A stretch of DNA of 64,000 nucleotides. It comes from Conchocele bisecta (lineage: Eukaryota; Mollusca; Bivalvia; Lucinida; Thyasiridae). The position numbers were made by a program, and so were the translations under genes. Each line of letters opens with the position of its first letter. The first letter of the stretch is position 1. The DNA is taken from positions 32,969,175-33,033,174 of the forward strand of contig CM055269.1 of assembly GCA_029237695.1 (NCBI GenBank). Direction: 5' to 3'. Of this stretch, positions 58,246 to 64,000 are shown piece after piece. The notes under the pieces were generated by a model that was given only the letters and a program-made list of their open reading frames with translations, was not told the DNA's origin and ran no database searches.

Positions 58246-59460
58246 GGCACGTGTTTTATGGCCAGGTTTCGTGCAATTATATATCACTATCGCTGTTTTA
58301 CGTTGAGGACACGCGTACCGGAGATGCCCTCGCTGCTTGCAATTGTAACAGGAGCGTCGTTCCACCGCCTTTAACATCGGCCCCACTGTCCGGGGTTGTT
58401 TTACGCTCGTCCGTCTAATGTTGGCCATGATTTCTGCTACATCATGTAGCAACTTGTTTTTTTCATTATTTGCATTTATTGACCGTATATATTCTCTATG
58501 TTCGCTGTAGTTTTCACTTTTCTCAACTTGCCTCATATAGCATCGTTCTTTATTATTTTTCGCGGCAGTTTCTAATTTCATAGCGATTCTCAGAACGTCT
58601 TCTATCGTCGTTGATTCCTTCACTAGGATCCAGCGTTCGATATCCCAATTGTTCAATGCTTCAACAAAGCAATCTCGTGCAATTTCTTGTCTATGGTTAT
58701 ATGGGATTGTCGGGTATGCCAAACGCGTCAGCCGTTTAATATCGTGAGCCAATTCCGGTAGTGGTTCGTCTACTTTTCGAAGACGTTGTTTCAATTCAGT
58801 TTTATATGTTGTCGTTTGTGTTTCGGTCTGAAACCTGTTGGTCAGAGCCGTTACTAGCGAGTTGTAATCGGTTCTGGTATCTGGGTCAAGTTCACTCAGT
58901 ACAGCTATTGCCTCGCCGCGCAAGCTGCACGCTAACTTGACTGCTTTCATTTCATTGTCCCAGTTATTTCCGTGTGCCGCGATAACGAATTGCAGGAGAT
59001 ATTCATGCCAGTTTCCATTTCCGTCAAAATTACTTATTTCCACGAACTGACACGGATGTGGTATATACTGGGACAATTTTACACCTTCCCGTTGTTGGTG
59101 TACGTGGTAGCCACTAGCCTGTATCTGTGTATGATAACGTCTGGTGGATATGGACCTATCCCGTGTTATGACAGACATGTGACTTGGCGCATGTACCGGC
59201 TCGCAGTTACCTCGCAAGGGTAACGGACATGACTCGCTGTAACTAATGTTTCTACCGGGTTCTGGGTCATGTCGTATATTCGATTCAAGCCTCTCTAGAA
59301 TCGAGTTCATCCGGGATTTTAGTTCTTTTATTTCAGTTCTCAGAGACGTGATCTCCGCACGCAGTTCATTTTCGCATGAATGCTTATAACACGACTGCGC
59401 ATTTTTCTCTAACTGAGTCAAGCGCCTATGGGCTATATATCCACTGTCACTGGTTACCAT
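58048..59460 (-). CDS. gag: Gag polyprotein of a Ty3/gypsy-like LTR retrotransposon
   Basis: An intact 470-codon frame. Residues 30-62 form a charged likely coiled coil (ENELRAEITSLRTEIKELKS). Residues ~136-300 match the retrotransposon Gag capsid domain: FDGNGNWHEYLLQF, AVKLACSLRGEA and LVTALTNRFQ, the usual W...F...A..L.G.A..L..RF series. A CCHC zinc knuckle lies at 371-384 (CYNCKQRGHLRYAC, spacing CX2CX4HX4C). A second, related knuckle (YNCTKPGHK, ~394-402) has lost both outer cysteines. From ~408 the tail is a repeated Pro-rich sequence translated from a minisatellite. Gag assembles the particle that packages the RNA. No protease, reverse transcriptase, RNase H or integrase follows before the LTR, so the element is non-autonomous. 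Codons for the last ~80 residues are repeated at 63747-64000. Confidence 0.88.
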   Translation of the reverse strand: MVTSDSGYIAHRRLTQLEKNAQSCYKHSCENELRAEITSLRTEIKELKSRMNSILERLESNIRHDPEPGRNISYSESCPLPLRGNCEPVHAPSHMSVITRDRSISTRRYHTQIQASGYHVHQQREGVKLSQYIPHPCQFVEISNFDGNGNWHEYLLQFVIAAHGNNWDNEMKAVKLACSLRGEAIAVLSELDPDTRTDYNSLVTALTNRFQTETQTTTYKTELKQRLRKVDEPLPELAHDIKRLTRLAYPTIPYNHRQEIARDCFVEALNNWDIERWILVKESTTIEDVLRIAMKLETAAKNNKERCYMRQVEKSENYSEHREYIRSINANNEKNKLLHDVAEIMANIRRTSVKQPRTVGPMLKAVERRSCYNCKQRGHLRYACPQRKTAIVIYNCTKPGHKTRAYPLPASPPHTQPHPSVPLYINSFPSFPISPPHTHPPPSFPLYINSFPSFPASPPQTPLIPVFPFV

Positions 59461-59904
59461 ATAACTAACTCCATCACCTGTAGTGACAGGTACATTGACA
59501 TGATTATTGGGAGAGAAGGTCGGTGCAATTGTTTTTTATCCGTGGGGGTCAAGGGGAGACATTCGACCTTCCCGAGTAGGGACGTACACATTTCCGGGGT
59601 CACCGTCGTCACTACATTCAAGAGACGCCATTTTATGAACTATATGTCGCAACTGTCTGGTTTGGGGTAATATGGGGATGGGGGAATGGGCCAGGGGATA
59701 GGAAACCTCTATTACGAACAGAAAATCGATTCCACTCACTCGCTCGCACTCCGCATTTCGCCGCAGTGCATATTACTAAGAGTGATTGTATGTGTATTGC
59801 CCTATTGGAAATTCCGAATTGGCTATGCGGACAGACACGGCAACGATAATTCTTGAAGCAATATAAGGGTACGTTTCGGCTTACTGGTTTCTGTTATATA
59901 TCTA
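59461..59904. other. 5' untranslated leader of the retrotransposon (minus strand)
   Basis: Between the primer-binding site and the Gag start. No further coding sequence of known type was seen. It would be expected to hold packaging signals; none can be read directly. Confidence 0.4.
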
Positions 59905-59919
59905 CCACCACCGCCACCA
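59905..59919 (-). other. Candidate tRNA primer-binding site
   Basis: On the minus strand TGGTGGCGGTGGTGG lies 4 nt after the LTR end (…GTTACA AATT). It starts with the obligatory TGG (complement of tRNA CCA) and resembles the complement of a tRNA-Leu 3' end (TGGTGGCAGCGGTGGGA by memory), with about three mismatches over 17 nt. Its position fits the minus-strand model. Confidence 0.48.
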
Positions 59920-59923
59920 AATT

Positions 59924-62900
59924 TGTAACGTCCCTATGTCGTATTCGTCTTCAGCAATACGGTATACACCAGAATATTTCCTGTTCACGTAGGGATTGGT
60001 AGCGGCCCTTGTGAATCAGGATATGGAAGCGGGAATAACTATAGCTACTTGGGAATGAAAGAACGACAGTGTCGAATTCAGTATTAATACCTGATATTTT
60101 GATAACACATAAAACACAATATTATGCAACACGTACAACTATACGAGGGTGACAATTCATGGTAACAATAATGATATCGGGGTGGTATACAGGACTATAT
60201 GAATCAACAGTTAGTATCTATTCGTAGTACATGTCTTCGAGTCGAGACTAACTAACACAGGCGACTGTGGGAGCAACTAGACATGATCAACTATTTTCTA
60301 AAGCGTACAAGCACGGACTTAGATGGGAATCGCGGGGCTATCATACATTTTGCTACTGAGTTGGGGAGTCGCACAGCGGGAATCACGAAGCTGGGGTGGG
60401 AACTAAGCTGGGTGGGGAAGTCACACAGTGTCAGTGGGAATCATGAAGCTATGGTGGGGAATCACATAGCAGGAGGACACGAAGCAGGGTTGGGAATCGC
60501 ACAGCAGGTGTTGAAGGGGGGGGGGCACGAAGCTAGGGTGGGGAGTCACACATCTTGGGGGTCAGGAAGCTGGGTGGTGGGGACTAATGTTGGATGGGAG
60601 TCACACAGCTGGGTGGGAATTACACAGCAGGTGGGCACACAGCAGGGGTGGGGAGCCACACAGCCGGAGGTCACGAAGCTGGGGTGGGAATCATGACACA
60701 TAGCTGAATGGGGGCACACAACAGCTAGGACGCATGACAATGGAATGGGGGTCACCTAACAGGGGTGGGAGGGGGCACGAAGTTAGGGTGGTGCGTCACA
60801 CAGCAGGGGGGTCACGAAGCTCGAATTGGGAATCGTATCGCAATGGGGAAAAAGTTGGTGGGGTAATGGGATATTGACATTATCATGGTTCCAGCCAATA
60901 TTAATAATCAATAATGCCAGAATCACGTTCAAATCATCACATCTCACGACTAACGGACCATTGGTAACATCGTCGGTGAGTAATGTTTAAGGGGGAGGAT
61001 ATTTGGGCCTTGGGAGTTCTGAGACGCCTGTTGCGTCTCGAGTTGCGTCGCTCGGGACAAAGTCGCCAACTGACAGATTTCACTCCTATTTATAGGTTTT
61101 GTCAGGCCGAGTTGGACAAGTTCCGTGACTTACGGAACTTGTCCAACCTCCCACATAGTGATTGGCTGGATTGTGATGACGGCCAGTTCCGATCAGATAC
61201 GAGCCAAAACAAGCACAGCCAGTAAACATGGCGGCTGCATTTAACACACACCGGAAATGCCAACAAACTATTGTGAATTATAACGAACTAAACAAGTTTC
61301 CTGGTGTGTGAAGACGACAATCATAAACTATTGACACTTGTGAACATTCAGGCATGCATCAGAGATCGTGGTAAGTTGTGTGCACAAAATGACAGACGTG
61401 TTTTGTTGGCCAAAATGTGTGATAAATTCGAAGTGAGAGAAATACGCAATACACAAGCGTGTATAGCGATGCTTCGCTGGCTGGGTCGCTTCACTACCCC
61501 GCCTGTTCGACCAGAGTTCGTCCTCGAACTCATGAACAAAAAAATAGGATAACGTAATATATGCTGCACAACCTGAATGTCATGTATTTGTATAAAAACA
61601 TACGGCTATTTACATGTAAGTGAGATATATCACCAAATATTTCTAACACGCTCCAAACATGTATGAATACTTTGCAGTCTGGTCTCTACATTTTACTCGA
61701 GTCAATTAACATATTCTATAGGCGGTGATAAAATGTGACCCTGACAAGACTACAGAACATGTGACATGGTCAATAATACGTTCCTTACTACTTCTAATCA
61801 AATTGTACTATCAGTACATCTACTAACAACAATATCAATATGAACTACTCATAATCATGTATCGGTATGGCATTAGTGCTTACCATGGGTGTTGGCATCG
61901 CTATTCAGAATTCATATAATATTTCCCTTGGTCACGTAAACTATGGAAAGCTATATTAAAATGTATCTACTTTCGTAGAATATGAAAACTTGAACATCAG
62001 TGAGTCAACATCAACGCAAAACACTCGGATACCAATACTTACTCTATATATATTCTATTTATTTCCAGGTACCTCATTAAACTGCTATATGAAAGTTAAT
62101 TGATAGTGTCGCTGCTGCCATTTAGACCGCCAACCATATATTCGTGGCAAATGAACATTTCGAATAACGTATGACCAGATATGAATGCCAATCCGAATGC
62201 CAACAGGATGACAACAACGGGAAACGCACAAATAGCAAAGTTTAACTCATTTGCTGTACCTTCAGCAATAATATGTGTTACTCGTACACAGTATACATGT
62301 ACGTCCTCAAATATCAGACATGCATCTTACCATTTGCATGTCTACACTGTTACTTCACTCAACATGAACTAATTGTTTCTGTATGTTTCTCTTAATTAGC
62401 AATCTAGTAAAACTATTTACATCATGTAGACTCGCAGTTCAAGTGTCTCCATTGAATGACAAATCCGCACACTAAAAATATACATAGCAAATCACACTCT
62501 GCGTGGCCACGCGCATTCATACCACATACATTTAACCCCTCGCATACAAACAAAAGTATACATACTATGTCATTTTCTGGAAACACTTGACCTCCATACT
62601 CCATGATAGTGTACGCAAGTAATAATTGGTTAGATATGATAGTTCCAACGACATGATACTGTCATATCTGGGTCAGCGTACTACCACTCAGATCCTAATA
62701 AAAAAAATACAACACATTGTGTTCTGTATCTATTATTCCTATTTCACTATCCTGACTTATAAGTATACTCTGTCCATGTTCCTAAGCGCGAATTAAACAT
62801 CTCTATGGGTAAATTATGAAACGCGGGTACGGAATATTTATATTTACTCGAAGACATCAAGTTTATAATATGCTTCGCGCATACATGTAGTCTATATTAT

Positions 62901-63238
62901 ATTTACGTTCCATTGTGTGTGTTCTATAGTGACGTCCTGCACTACATAATTATGCTGTTATCGAGGGACTGTATCACGCACGTTATATAACGTCAGATTT
63001 CGCGGGAAATCTCTCGTCGCGTAAGGTGGTTCCGCCGGTGGTCCTCATCTTGATAATCGTCTGTCGTCACCGTAGTTATCGTCGTTAGCGGCGTTTCCAC
63101 GGGTGGTCCTCGTCGGGTAATCGCTCGTCGGCATTAGTGGTTCACCATCAACATCGCATCGGTGGTTCATCTCCGTCGATAGTCGTTGGTGGTTATCGCG
63201 CCAGATATGCGTGTGGGCGGTATTCATCATGCGTTACA
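59924..63238 (-). repeat. Long terminal repeat 2 (~3.3 kb)
   Basis: It starts TGTAACGTCCCTATG at 59924 and ends GCGTTACA at 63238 in plus orientation. It is nearly identical to LTR 1 apart from the poly-G run, a few single-base changes and short indels (for example a 12 bp loss near 63060). On the minus strand it is the 5' LTR of the internal region at 57543-59923. CCAAT, hairpin (61111-61147) and TATA (61085-61096) are conserved. Confidence 0.6.
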
Positions 63239-64000
63239 TCGTTTCGTCATCTCGTCATCCTTCTCGTCTCCACGACACGCGTCGATTATCGCCTTCTTTC
63301 CTCCTAGGATTACGTCTCGTCGTCTTAATATGTATTATGTTTGTGGAGGTTTGTGTGGTATGGTGTGGAGGGCAGGGGAGGGAGGGAGGGAGTCGACTTG
63401 TAATGGTCACTGGTGTACATGGTGTATGCCAGCATCGTTAAATTCGGGACATATATATGTTGCCACCAACATCACCATTGGCCATGCACAGTCTCATTGT
63501 GGGTGGGGAAGGTGAATGGGAATTTCAGGGAATGACATATTTGACTTGGGAACTAGTTTATGTAATATGTAAAGTGGGACACTGGGATGAGGGTGTGTAT
63601 GGGGTGGGGATATGGGGAAACTCGGGAATGAGTTTATATAAAGTGGGAAACTGGGATGAGGGGTGGGTATTGGGTGGGGTTATGGGGAAACTCGGGAACG
63701 AGTTTGTTTACATTGGGAAACTAAGACGGGGTGTATGGGGACGAGTTTATACAAAGGGGAACACTGGGATGAGGGGTGTCTGGGGTGGGGAAGCGGGGAA
63801 ACTCGGGAACGAATTTATATACAGTGGGAAACTAGGAGGAGGATGAGTATGGGGTGGGGATATGGGGAAACTCGGGAACGAGTTTATATAAAGGGGAACA
63901 CTGGGATGTGGTTGCGTATGGGGTGGGGAAGCGGGTAACGGATAGGCACGTGTTTTATGGCCAGGTTTCGTGCAATTATATATCACTATCGCTGTTTTAC
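63239..64000 (-). repeat. Start of a second internal region, including Gag C-terminus (partial)
   Basis: It matches 57543-58303 at high identity, including the minisatellite and the second, degenerate zinc knuckle (minus-strand frame 63986-63747). A third LTR or another Gag would be expected to the right, outside the window. A one-base deletion near 63733 relative to the first copy shows the two Gag tails are not identical. Confidence 0.8.

Overview
This is a repeat-dominated stretch of an animal nuclear genome. The best guess is a bivalve or other marine mollusc. It is AT-rich. Its few recognisable coding pieces are a spliced GT32-type glycosyltransferase, a decayed protein-primed family B DNA polymerase and a Ty3/gypsy-like Gag. 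Several miniature transposon families (ends such as TTTTTATGCCCCCGC, GCGGGGGTATAATTA, or a GTCTGATCAGGATCTACACT core) look to me like families common in bivalve genomes; that is memory, not a search. I see no prokaryotic operon, CRISPR array or rRNA. All alignments and periods were judged by eye.

Layout. (1) 1-3082, minus strand: a broken PolB gene of the Maverick/adintovirus-like type, running off the left edge, followed by a short tandem repeat and a strong ~50 bp-arm hairpin at 3418-3525. (2) 3752-4761, plus strand: two exon-like pieces of a GT32-family glycosyltransferase lacking the expected central DXD segment. (3) 5.99-12.3 kb (block A) and 14.7-22.6 kb (block B): diverged direct copies of one long repeat block. 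Each carries an array of palindromic GGAAATTTCC motifs, a ~163 bp higher-order array (shorter in B), a unique-looking tail and a TTAA-flanked miniature transposon. Between them lies a foldback element with a perfect 12 bp target duplication (14010-14503). (4) 23.4-30.0 kb: a large imperfect palindrome whose spacer holds further inverted-repeat elements. (5) 33.3-36.9 kb (block C): an inverted partial copy of block A interrupted by a nest of insertions. (6) 37-54 kb: mostly unassigned AT-rich DNA with dispersed MITEs, tandem arrays, a complete tRNA-derived SINE with 14 bp target duplications, and a 30 bp perfect-arm hairpin.

(7) 54.2-64.0 kb is the most coherent system. A ~5.7 kb unit is repeated in direct tandem, and the second copy runs off the right edge. 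I read it as an LTR retrotransposon on the minus strand. It has unusually long (~3.3 kb) terminal repeats with TGTAACG...CGTTACA ends, a degenerate primer-binding site next to the LTR, an internal region of only ~2.4 kb coding for Gag, and no pol. Each LTR carries a CCAAT box, a hairpin and a TATA box in the order expected for minus-strand transcription. It would depend on reverse transcriptase and integrase supplied elsewhere.

Most of the window is therefore layers of transposons. Some indel-rich patches look more like residual long-read error than biology.
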